8,394 nt of DNA from JBGSST01 sp041736915. Lineage in GTDB: Bacteria > Bdellovibrionota > FAC87 > UBA2466. Position 1 is the first letter of the stretch; each line of letters begins with the position of its first letter. The stretch spans positions 1-8,394 of the forward strand of contig JBGSST010000264.1 in NCBI GenBank assembly GCA_041736915.1. Direction: 5' to 3'. The translations under genes and the position numbers were made by a program. This document shows, one piece after another, positions 1 to 6,291 of the stretch. The notes under the pieces were generated by a model. It searched no databases and was not told where the DNA came from. It saw nothing but the letters and a program-made list of their open reading frames with translations.

Positions 1-551
1 GCCAGGAGATCAGAAAGCACTTCGAGTCGCTAGGGCACGAAGTGACCTGTGCCTCGGACGGCACCGAAGGAATGGAGACGCTACTACGCGTTCCATTCGA
101 CGTGGTCGTACTGGATATCCGGCTGCCCGGAATTCAGGGAACCGATGTGCTGAAGAAGTTGAATGAGACGTTGCCGTGTCGTCCGCCGATCATCGTGGTG
201 ACCGGTCACGGCGATAAACAGAATGCCATTGCCGCCGTGCATTTCGGCGCGTTCGACTTCATCGAGAAGCCCTTCAATCCGGGAGATCTCGAGAAGTCCG
301 TCGATCGTGCCCTGACGCTAGGCAAAGCCAACGCGCAAAGCTACCGCGCCTACCTCGAGGCCACCGAGCACGAAGAGCTGACCGAACGTGAACGCGAGGT
401 AGCCTTCCTCGCCACCGAGGGGCTAAGCAACGAAGAGATCGCCACTCGCCTCACGTTAGGGCTCGAAACGGTGAAGTCTCACCTAAAGAAAGTGTTCCGC
501 AAGCTCGCCGTCACGAACCGCACCGCGCTCGCTTCGAAGCTGCGCAAGTAG
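1..551 (+). CDS. REC-LuxR response regulator (FixJ/NarL type), 5' partial
   Basis: Two-component response regulator: a receiver domain phosphorylated by a histidine kinase controls a DNA-binding domain, presumably acting as a transcription regulator in the cytoplasm. The frame is open to the left edge. The nearest in-window start, a GTG at 42, is not convincing, because the 13 codons before it (from base 3) continue a normal receiver helix ending in LGHEV. Counting from that GTG, the phospho-acceptor is D25 in VLDIRLPG, the switch Thr is T54 (VVTGHGD) and the conserved Lys is K76 (EKPF). The N-terminal acidic pair lies outside the window. A LuxR-type HTH fills residues ~113-169 (LTEREREV...GLSNEEIA...VKSHLKKVFRKL). 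About 15 residues are missing. It is convergent with the minus-strand block. No cognate kinase is visible, and a link to the motor genes is only positional. Confidence 0.93.
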   Translation, partial: QEIRKHFESLGHEVTCASDGTEGMETLLRVPFDVVVLDIRLPGIQGTDVLKKLNETLPCRPPIIVVTGHGDKQNAIAAVHFGAFDFIEKPFNPGDLEKSVDRALTLGKANAQSYRAYLEATEHEELTEREREVAFLATEGLSNEEIATRLTLGLETVKSHLKKVFRKLAVTNRTALASKLRK

Positions 552-554
552 GGT
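552..554. other. Three-base gap between convergent stops
   Basis: The response regulator (plus) and the methyltransferase (minus) end only 3 bp apart. No hairpin with a U-tract is visible between or right beside them on either strand; the nearest inverted match (around 559-578) is imperfect. Termination must occur inside the opposing gene or be Rho-dependent. Confidence 0.8.
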
Positions 555-1262
555 TTACCGGGAGTAGTACAACTCGGCCCAAGCCGGAAAGTAATGTTTG
601 GCTCCGTCGCGCATTTCGTAAAGTTCGTGCACGAGTGTCTTAGCCAGACGAAAACCTAGCTTACCCAGCGCGTCGGTGACGTCCCGCTCATTGCTGCCGC
701 CTTCGTACATTTCGATGAGGCCAACCTCTACCTGAACGGCGTCCATTACCTCGAGCGTGCCCGTTGCGCCCTTCAAGGCTTGCAGCTCAGCGCCCTGTAT
801 ATCCAGCACCAGGAAGTTATAGTCGCGCGCGTTCAGCCCCTCGTGCTTTACCAGGTCGTCGAGACGAAATGCGGGAACGGAAACTTCTTTCGGCGTGGTG
901 AGCGTAGAAACCTTCTCTTTAAACTCTTTGAGCGGCAAAAGGCTGGCCGGTTCCACGCTTCCGGTGCGACTGGTGTGAATCATGAGCTTCCGGGTTCCGG
1001 TTACATCGCTTACCGCGGCGTGCACCGTGTGGTGTGCGGGATCGCCGGCGAACCGGCGACCAAGGTCGAGGGCCAGAGTCGGGTTGGCTTCGACCCAAAG
1101 CATGCGGGCAAAACCCGCGGAGCGATAGGTGTCGGCCTCCTGAGCGGTGTGTGCGCCCAGGTGCATTACTCCGCGAGGAGTGTGCTGACTTAGAAACTCT
1201 TCGAGAAAGTACTTAGCTACTACGACGTGGTCTTCTTTTTCCTGATTGGTAAGTTCGCTCAT
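555..1262 (-). CDS. FkbM-family SAM-dependent methyltransferase
   Basis: Cytoplasmic class I methyltransferase of 235 aa, close to the usual size for the FkbM family (Methyltransf_21). Members O-methylate sugars or secondary metabolites; the substrate here cannot be read. SAM-site motifs are visible: motif I GVMHLGAH (31-38), the acidic ribose-binding residue in WVEANP (E58), AVSD (83-86), and the family signature LVLDIQGAELQALKGA (151-166), with D154 and E159 the likely key acidic residues. The ATG at 1262 has an AGGA Shine-Dalgarno with 7-nt spacing that overlaps the end of the FecR-like gene 9 bp upstream, so it is the last gene of the block. There is no signal peptide or membrane segment. 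The family is confident. A role in glycan or envelope modification linked to the upstream motor genes is only inferred from position. Confidence 0.88.
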   Translation of the reverse strand: MSELTNQEKEDHVVVAKYFLEEFLSQHTPRGVMHLGAHTAQEADTYRSAGFARMLWVEANPTLALDLGRRFAGDPAHHTVHAAVSDVTGTRKLMIHTSRTGSVEPASLLPLKEFKEKVSTLTTPKEVSVPAFRLDDLVKHEGLNARDYNFLVLDIQGAELQALKGATGTLEVMDAVQVEVGLIEMYEGGSNERDVTDALGKLGFRLAKTLVHELYEMRDGAKHYFPAWAELYYSR

Positions 1263-1271
1263 GGCCGAGTC

Positions 1272-2537
1272 CTATTTTCCGAAGCCGTTCTCTAGATAAA
1301 CGACTTGCGACTTGTTCGAGAACAGAGCGTCGGCAATAGGGTCACGCTCCGGGGCCGCAACGCCGCGGATCTCAAAGTCGTAGTTTACACTCGTAATCGT
1401 CTTTTCGGTTTTCTCGCCCTCGACCGGGGGAATGACTGCGGTCACGTTCCATTTGAATTTTCCGGGTCGGGCAAAGCGCGCTACGAAACGTCGTCCGTTA
1501 ACCTTCGTTTGTACCAGCGGTTTTTTGTTCACGTCCGTCACGGTAAAGTTGAAGACCGGTTCGGTTTCGCCCTCGATGTTCAAATCCCACTCGAAAGCGA
1601 TGGGCGCGGGGAATGTCTTCGTTTGGTAGATGAAGCCGTCGGGGGGCAGCAGCAGCGGGATGGGCAGTGACGCAAGCCCGGCCACCGATACCTCTTTGTT
1701 GATACGGCCGGCGATGGGCAACGAAACGAAAATCTGCGCGGGCTCCGACTGGTACTTTCCGTCGGCGGTGGTCACCTGAACGAAGTAGGGACCTTCACGC
1801 GGCACCGTGATGAAGTGATGGTCTATCTGGGTCAGGGCGAGCGGGCCCGGGCGCGGCTCATCGAGCCGCCACAAACGCACTTCGTAGGTCACATCCGGAT
1901 CAGTGACCTCTTCCCACATCACGCGCACGGTGGCGGGAACTTTCTCGACGAGCACGGTCGAGCCGTTTGCCGGCGTAAGCAACGTCATGCGCTTCGCCCG
2001 CAAGGCGAGCGCCGACTCGGAGCTGGCGAGGTCGGGCATTAGGCCTTCGAGCGGCAACCCCTGCGACACCGCAATGGCCGCAAAGCGCTGCCAGGCCTCG
2101 GTGATGGACTGGTAAATCGGGTTCTTGGCGGCATCGTCGAGCTTACTGCGGCTGTTCGGAAGATTCGGAATGAAGTAGCTGCCAAGATCGAGCTGACGGG
2201 TAATGTCTTCGTTGAGGCGAACCACGATGGGGGTTCCGAGCTTCACCTGGATCGCTTCGCCCTGAATACCGCGAAGCGCTTCGCTGGAAGCGAGTTCGAA
2301 CGAGAAGGTTCCGCCCTTGTGAATCTGTACGAGAGTGGATTCCCATAGCTCCATTCCCGCGGTGACCTCCACCCAGTTTGTGGAAAACGGTTCCCACGCC
2401 GTCACCCGGCCGACCGTGCTCAGGATGCGGTAGCGCTTCAGGCTGGCGTGACTGCTGGCGGCGATCTGCGGCGCGGACGCCGACACGCTAGCCAAAAAAA
2501 AGCAGGCCAGTAGCAGGAGAGAAACGCGCCGGTTCAT
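1272..2537 (-). CDS. Secreted FecR-like protein with Ig/Fn3-like repeats
   Basis: Predicted exported protein of 421 aa. The start chosen is the ATG at 2537, which overlaps the phosphatase stop as ATGA (translational coupling). It gives a clean signal peptide: MNRR, a hydrophobic core of residues 5-18, and likely cleavage after ASA at about 22. A start 9 codons upstream at 2564 would bury the signal. Residues ~33-110 look like a FecR/LPS-assembly-type beta domain (ILSTVGRV, NWVEVTAGMEL, a VKLGTPIVVRL strand). Residues ~184-273 and ~293-391 look like two Ig/Fn3-like beta sandwiches (LTPANGSTV...VRVMWEEV...YEVRLWR; PIAFEWDLN...FNFTVTD...GKFKWNVTAV). No catalytic motif or TonB box is seen. A cysteine at 12 makes a weak lipobox, but the hydrophobic stretch before it is very short. 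It probably acts in the periplasm or envelope; its function is unknown. FecR-like assignment is moderate, the secreted multi-beta-domain nature strong. Confidence 0.8.
   Translation of the reverse strand: MNRRVSLLLLACFFLASVSASAPQIAASSHASLKRYRILSTVGRVTAWEPFSTNWVEVTAGMELWESTLVQIHKGGTFSFELASSEALRGIQGEAIQVKLGTPIVVRLNEDITRQLDLGSYFIPNLPNSRSKLDDAAKNPIYQSITEAWQRFAAIAVSQGLPLEGLMPDLASSESALALRAKRMTLLTPANGSTVLVEKVPATVRVMWEEVTDPDVTYEVRLWRLDEPRPGPLALTQIDHHFITVPREGPYFVQVTTADGKYQSEPAQIFVSLPIAGRINKEVSVAGLASLPIPLLLPPDGFIYQTKTFPAPIAFEWDLNIEGETEPVFNFTVTDVNKKPLVQTKVNGRRFVARFARPGKFKWNVTAVIPPVEGEKTEKTITSVNYDFEIRGVAAPERDPIADALFSNKSQVVYLENGFGK
2534..2537 (-). promoter_or_regulatory. ATGA stop/start overlap, phosphatase to FecR-like gene
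   Basis: The TGA of the phosphatase and the ATG of the secreted FecR-like protein share ATGA. No good Shine-Dalgarno precedes this ATG, so expression of the secreted protein probably depends on translation re-initiation, tying its amount to the phosphatase. This overlap decides the start in favour of 2537. Confidence 0.75.
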
Positions 2538-4573
2538 GACGTCGCTCGCATGGCCAGCAAACACACGTCGTCGGTAGGAGGCGAATCGGCGAGGAACTTG
2601 CGCCAGTCCTCGTACACGCGAATCACCATCTGGTTGATGTTCTGGCCCGGTTGCAGCTTTACCGCTTTGTTGATCCGGCGCTCGGTGTACAGCTTCTTGT
2701 CGGCACGGCCTTCAATCAGGCCGTCGGTGTACATGAACAAGCTCATGCCGGGCAGAAACTCTACCTCGTTCACGAAATGTTTAATCTCGTCACCAAGCCC
2801 CAACGCATCGGAGCTGCCGGCCAGCGGAACGCCTTTACGACCATCCTCGGCGGGAGGAAGGAGAATCGGGAAGGGATGTCCGGCATTGATAACGGAGAGA
2901 ATATTGTTGTTCCTCTGGAAACGAGCCGCCACCATCGTGGCGTGCATCTTACCTTTACCAAGACGGCGGATGAGGCGATTCAAACGATCGCTGAACTCTT
3001 CGAGCGGGAACAGCTCGCCTTTTTGCTGACAGACCATGCGCATGTCTTCGAACGCGGACGCGATGATGGCCGTGAACATGGCGGACGCCGCTCCGTGACC
3101 GGAGACGTCGGCAAGCGCACATACCGTTTGGTTCGTGGCTTCGTCGTAAAAATACCCGTACCAGTCACCCGCGCACTCCGTGCAGGGGGTGTACTGCGCG
3201 GCCACTTCAATGCCCGAAGCCACGGGGAGAACGCTATCCATCAGAAAGTTGTCCTGAATGCTTTGCGCGAGGGCCAGCTCCTCCTTGAGGCGGTGCTTTT
3301 CCTGCTCGACCACGAGCAAGCCCTGAATTTTCTTATCGCGGGTGACGAGGTTCTTCGCCATGCCGACAAAGGATTGGGACAGCACGGTAAGCTCGCCCAA
3401 ACCCAACCGGCGCGCCGACACATCGAAGTTACCGTCACCGACGTCGTCGGCCATCTGCACCAGCTCGCGCAGTGGGGCGACCACGAAGTTGGAAATGGGC
3501 ACCTGAATCGCCAAAGCTACGCCGAGTAGCACGAACAAAATTGTGAGGGCGTAATTGCGGGTGATAGCCCGGACGGGGGCCAAAGCGACTCGTTTGCTGG
3601 TCTCGGAGAACATCAGCAGGTTCGTATCGGGAACCTCGAAGAAGAAGCCGTAGCTTGGTCCGTCTTCGCCGTCGAAATCGACCTGACCCTGGCGAACCGG
3701 ACTGTTGATGAACTTCTGAATCAACGGCCGGTTCATGTAGTTTCCGGAAGTCACGTCGGCGTGGTTCGAAAAGACCAGCCGGCCTTCGCGGGTCAAAAGA
3801 TAGAACGTGTTGCGTTCGCTATCGGCGAGCAGGCTGTGGTCGAACCATTTCGCCACGTCTAGCGGCAAAAGCACGAAGTAATCTCCGCGCGGGAACTTCT
3901 CCCCAAATCGTCCTTCGGACCAGTTTTCGTCCACCCGGACGGCGAGGTAGGTTTTGCCCGCGTACTGCCACACGTTCCAGCGGGCGGTGGGGGCGGTATT
4001 CTTCAGCTGAAAACTCTTTGCGGAAATATCCGAAGGGAAATCCCCCCGCATGGTTTGGAAAGCGTTGGCCGATCGCACGAGGAGCAGGGCTTCGCGTCCG
4101 AACTTTCCGTCGGTGAGGGCGGACTTCGTGGGTTCCGAGTGATCATCCCAGTGCGTGCCCACCCGCTTTAGCAGCTGATTGCCTTGCTCTTCGAGCTCCA
4201 AGAAAGTGATGGCCCAGATATCCTGCAGCTTGTTCGTGTAAAGGGTGTTGAGGGCGTACCAACCCAGTCCGCCGGAGACTAGAAAGATGGTTCCCAAAAC
4301 GATGTAGGTCACGAAGGCGGAAACGCCAATGCGCTGGCGCCAGGGAAGCTTCGGCGCCTTAGCCTTTTTCGGGGCTTCCTTCGGACTACCCTTATCCTTG
4401 TTCTTACCCTTGGGCTTGGCCGGTTCCATGACGGCCGCGGCCGCCGCAAGCTCTGCGGGATCGGCAATGACCGTCTCATCCGAATGGCCGGATCCTGGCA
4501 ACTCGAGCGCGTCGTCGTGCTCTTGTTTCGGAAGCGGCGGAAGAGCCGCAATTTTTCTATTGGGCTGGCTCAT
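2534..4573 (-). CDS. Membrane sensor SpoIIE-type PP2C phosphatase (Cache-HAMP-PP2C)
   Basis: Inner-membrane protein Ser/Thr phosphatase of 679 aa. Order: low-complexity cytoplasmic N-terminus (1-82, very Lys/Pro-rich from 51 on), TM1 ~87-109, periplasmic Cache-like sensor ~110-340 (best seen at TFYLLTREGRLVFSNHADV, 256-274), TM2 ~341-360, HAMP ~361-412, a short coiled coil ~413-440, and PP2C_SpoIIE ~441-676. Metal-binding acidic residues are present: D470 (AGDWYGYF), D489 (ADVSGHGAA), D617 (YTDGLIEG) and D668/D669 (PTDDVCLL), so the enzyme looks active. Relatives dephosphorylate STAS-type anti-sigma antagonists; no STAS protein or kinase is in the window. The start overlaps the 3' end of motB by 17 bp, with a GAAGAAGG Shine-Dalgarno inside motB. 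The stop overlaps the next ATG. Family certain; substrate and sensed signal unknown. Placement directly after motAB suggests it controls that motor or reports envelope state. Confidence 0.95.
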   Translation of the reverse strand: MSQPNRKIAALPPLPKQEHDDALELPGSGHSDETVIADPAELAAAAAVMEPAKPKGKNKDKGSPKEAPKKAKAPKLPWRQRIGVSAFVTYIVLGTIFLVSGGLGWYALNTLYTNKLQDIWAITFLELEEQGNQLLKRVGTHWDDHSEPTKSALTDGKFGREALLLVRSANAFQTMRGDFPSDISAKSFQLKNTAPTARWNVWQYAGKTYLAVRVDENWSEGRFGEKFPRGDYFVLLPLDVAKWFDHSLLADSERNTFYLLTREGRLVFSNHADVTSGNYMNRPLIQKFINSPVRQGQVDFDGEDGPSYGFFFEVPDTNLLMFSETSKRVALAPVRAITRNYALTILFVLLGVALAIQVPISNFVVAPLRELVQMADDVGDGNFDVSARRLGLGELTVLSQSFVGMAKNLVTRDKKIQGLLVVEQEKHRLKEELALAQSIQDNFLMDSVLPVASGIEVAAQYTPCTECAGDWYGYFYDEATNQTVCALADVSGHGAASAMFTAIIASAFEDMRMVCQQKGELFPLEEFSDRLNRLIRRLGKGKMHATMVAARFQRNNNILSVINAGHPFPILLPPAEDGRKGVPLAGSSDALGLGDEIKHFVNEVEFLPGMSLFMYTDGLIEGRADKKLYTERRINKAVKLQPGQNINQMVIRVYEDWRKFLADSPPTDDVCLLAMRATS

Positions 4574-5396
4574 TTGCCTTCTTCTTTTTGATTAAAATGC
4601 TAACTCGTCGATTCTTGGCCAGGTTCTCCGCGATTAGTGAGCGATCCGAACGACGTTCGGGAAACAGGGGCGCCAAGCTAGCCATTCCGCGCGTAGCGAT
4701 GCCTTTGGGATCTAAGCCGTGCTTAATGAGCTCTTCCGTAACTGCTCCCGCACGTGCCGCCGACAGGGCGTAGTTGGACGGGTACTTACTGGCGCGTGAG
4801 GGCGGAAGCGAATCCGTATGGCCCACGACTTCGATGGCGGAAAGACCACGAATCCGTTGTAGGTATCCCGCTACGCGTTTCAACCCAACCTTGGCGCCAG
4901 GTACTAAATCCGCGCCTCCGGAAAGAAACAGGGCGTTGTCGGGCAGAGAGATCTCGATCGAGTCCTCGGTGTCCTTCACGGTGGCCTTGAGCTCTTCAAG
5001 GACCTTGTCTTTGCCCTTCATGTCCTTCATCAGAATCTTTTTCGCGGTTTCCAGGTCCTTCGATCCGGCGACAATCTTTTCCACGTTCTCCACGGCCTTT
5101 TCGACGTTGTCGCCAAGATTGAGCATGGCGACCAACATCTGCAAAGCACGGATCTGGCGAGCTTCCATGAGGATGCCGGTATCGGCATTGGTCTTGTCGA
5201 CCGAGCCTTTGAACTGCTCGGCGATTTCCTTACCGACCGCTTGCATCTTTTTGTCGTCCTGCTGGGAAAGGGAATAGAGAATGACGAAGAAGCCAAACAA
5301 AAGGGTGACCATGTCGGCGTAGGAAACCAGCCAACCTTCATCACCCTCGGCGTGCTCACCTCCGTGACCGCCTCCGATTAGTTTATGCTTCGCCAT
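4557..5396 (-). CDS. motB: Stator protein MotB
   Basis: Stator subunit that carries the ion-binding aspartate and anchors the stator to peptidoglycan. The 279-aa protein has a short His/Gly-rich cytoplasmic N-terminus, one TM helix ~23-43 with the classic SYADMVTLLFGFF motif (D28, equivalent to D32 of E. coli MotB), and an amphipathic stretch just after it (44-65) where the plug helix of MotB sits. A helical periplasmic linker (~75-145) leads to an OmpA-like peptidoglycan-binding domain (~146-269) with VVGHTDS (D195), YALSAARA and NLAKNRRVSILI. The OmpA-type domain separates it from ExbD/TolR, which lack it. The start at 5396 is fixed by the short canonical N-terminus, but no Shine-Dalgarno precedes it; instead a GC-rich hairpin ends 12 bases upstream. 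The 3' end overlaps the phosphatase start. The coupling ion cannot be told from the sequence. Confidence 0.95.
   Translation of the reverse strand: MAKHKLIGGGHGGEHAEGDEGWLVSYADMVTLLFGFFVILYSLSQQDDKKMQAVGKEIAEQFKGSVDKTNADTGILMEARQIRALQMLVAMLNLGDNVEKAVENVEKIVAGSKDLETAKKILMKDMKGKDKVLEELKATVKDTEDSIEISLPDNALFLSGGADLVPGAKVGLKRVAGYLQRIRGLSAIEVVGHTDSLPPSRASKYPSNYALSAARAGAVTEELIKHGLDPKGIATRGMASLAPLFPERRSDRSLIAENLAKNRRVSILIKKKKANEPAQ
4577..4584 (-). promoter_or_regulatory. Shine-Dalgarno of the phosphatase gene inside motB
   Basis: The purine run GAAGAAGG lies three bases before the phosphatase ATG at 4573 and within the Lys codons closing motB. It supports this start and suggests that ribosomes finishing motB help initiate the overlapping phosphatase frame. 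Confidence 0.65.
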
Positions 5397-5408
5397 AAAA
5401 TGAGTAAG

Positions 5409-5433
5409 GGCCCGGACCTATTAGGCCCGGGCC
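5409..5433 (-). promoter_or_regulatory. GC-rich intercistronic hairpin between motA and motB
   Basis: In the 43-bp gap between motA and motB the minus-strand RNA can form GGCCCGGGCCU / AGGUCCGGGCC with a 3-nt loop. All 11 pairs form if the single G-U is counted. That same position is an A-C mismatch on the plus strand, so the structure is better in the minus-strand (operon) sense. It is followed by CUUACUCAUUUU and then directly by the motB AUG, so there is no continuous U-tract and no Shine-Dalgarno. It could be an attenuator, an RNA-stability or processing element that sets the MotA:MotB ratio (stators are usually 5:2), or a leaky terminator. The structure is directly visible; the role is inferred. 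Confidence 0.75.
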
Positions 5434-5439
5434 GATTCT

Positions 5440-6264
5440 TTATGCGGCCTTCGCCGCTCCCTTTGCCGGCGGACGGTTAACCGCTCCGCGTTTTCCACGT
5501 TCGCCCGGCAAGAGGAAGGATTTCACTTTCTCTTCCACGTACTGGGTCGGCTTGTCGTCGGCGATGAGCATCACGCCCTCGACAACGATGCGGCGGGAAA
5601 TCAAATCTTCTTTCGTCTGCTGCGTCAGGTTCTCCGCGATGGGAATGAAGATGAAGTTCGCGAAAACGATACCGTACAAGGTAGCGACGAGCGCGATCGA
5701 CATCGACGGGCCAATGTTGTTCTTAGCGTCACTGGCGCCCAAACCTTGGAGCAGGGAGATCATGCCCAAAGACGTTCCCAGCAGACCGAAAGCCGGAGGA
5801 AACTTCGACATGATACGGAAAATGTTCGCCTCGGAGGAGTACCGCTCGTACACGGTTTCCGCCCGGGTTTCGAGCAGGTCGCGGAGCTCTTCTTTGGAAA
5901 CCTCGGCGTCTAGCCAGAAAAGCACCTGGGCCGCGTCCTTTAGGAAGGGGTCCTTCACCTTGTTCACGGCGCCTTCAAAGGCCTGCTTACCGCGGCGGTT
6001 GGCCGCGGCGAGGGCGACTATTTCGTCAATCAGCGCAAGGTAATCCCGGCGGCCGCCACCAAGAATGCGGCGAATGAATACTTTGATCATGCCGAACACT
6101 TTGCCGATGGGAAAGCAGATACAGCTCGCGGAGACGGTGCCACCGATCACGATGAGCATCGCGTGGGTGTCCAAGAACACCATGTAGTTCTTCGTCGAAG
6201 TCATCAGCGCGGCGATAAACACCGTGCCGGCCATCGCGAAACCTATGAAAGACGAGAAATTCAT
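5440..6264 (-). CDS. motA: Stator protein MotA
   Basis: Ion-channel subunit of the stator (MotA/PomA family), 274 aa, close to family length. Four membrane segments: ~3-21, ~31-54 (with VIGGTVSAS), ~157-177 and ~188-210. A large cytoplasmic loop (55-156) would touch FliG. The conserved prolines are P157 (KFPPAFGLLGTSLGM, equivalent to P173 of E. coli MotA) and P208 (ANFIFIPIA, equivalent to P222). The loop holds a charged helix ~121-146 (VSKEELRDLLETRAETVYER) where MotA's FliG-contacting charges lie. The start at 6264 has AAAGGA with a short 3-nt spacer and lies 27 bp after the rotor-like gene stop. The C-terminal tail (251-274) is basic: six Lys/Arg and one Glu. Size, loop layout and the following OmpA-domain MotB exclude ExbB/TolQ. 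Confidence 0.95.
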   Translation of the reverse strand: MNFSSFIGFAMAGTVFIAALMTSTKNYMVFLDTHAMLIVIGGTVSASCICFPIGKVFGMIKVFIRRILGGGRRDYLALIDEIVALAAANRRGKQAFEGAVNKVKDPFLKDAAQVLFWLDAEVSKEELRDLLETRAETVYERYSSEANIFRIMSKFPPAFGLLGTSLGMISLLQGLGASDAKNNIGPSMSIALVATLYGIVFANFIFIPIAENLTQQTKEDLISRRIVVEGVMLIADDKPTQYVEEKVKSFLLPGERGKRGAVNRPPAKGAAKAA

Positions 6265-6291
6265 AAATCCTTTTAGTTACCGAGGCAGCGT

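Noticed and set aside
2500..2537. Lipoprotein signal (LLAC) in the FecR-like protein
   Set aside because: The Cys at residue 12 leaves a hydrophobic core of only about seven residues before it. Hydrophobicity continues to about residue 18 and is followed by an ASA site, fitting signal peptidase I better.
2535..2564. Start of the FecR-like protein at 2564 (adds 9 residues)
   Set aside because: It would place polar residues before the signal peptide and overlap the phosphatase by 31 bp, whereas the ATG at 2537 gives a textbook signal peptide and an ATGA overlap.
2651..3529. 292-codon open frame on the plus strand, antisense to the phosphatase
   Set aside because: It lies wholly inside a gene with unmistakable HAMP and PP2C motifs, and its translation shows no domain-like pattern. 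It is a frame shadow of GC-rich coding sequence.
5330..5375. GGAGG-type purine runs in the first codons of motB as an internal ribosome-binding site
   Set aside because: They encode the Gly/His-rich N-terminus, and no in-frame start at suitable spacing follows before the essential transmembrane helix.
5409..5433. motA-motB hairpin as a plain Rho-independent terminator
   Set aside because: No U-run follows the stem directly on either strand, and motB needs to be made with motA. A partial attenuator remains possible.
5552..6043. 163-codon plus-strand open frame antisense to motA
   Set aside because: motA is certain from its conserved prolines and four membrane segments; the antisense product is low-complexity Ser/Arg/Ala-rich without recognisable motifs.
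4557..6264. ExbB/TolQ and ExbD/TolR pair instead of MotA and MotB
   Set aside because: MotB carries a full OmpA-like peptidoglycan-binding domain and the SYADMVTLL motif; MotA has the MotA-type four-helix layout and prolines, unlike three-helix ExbB.
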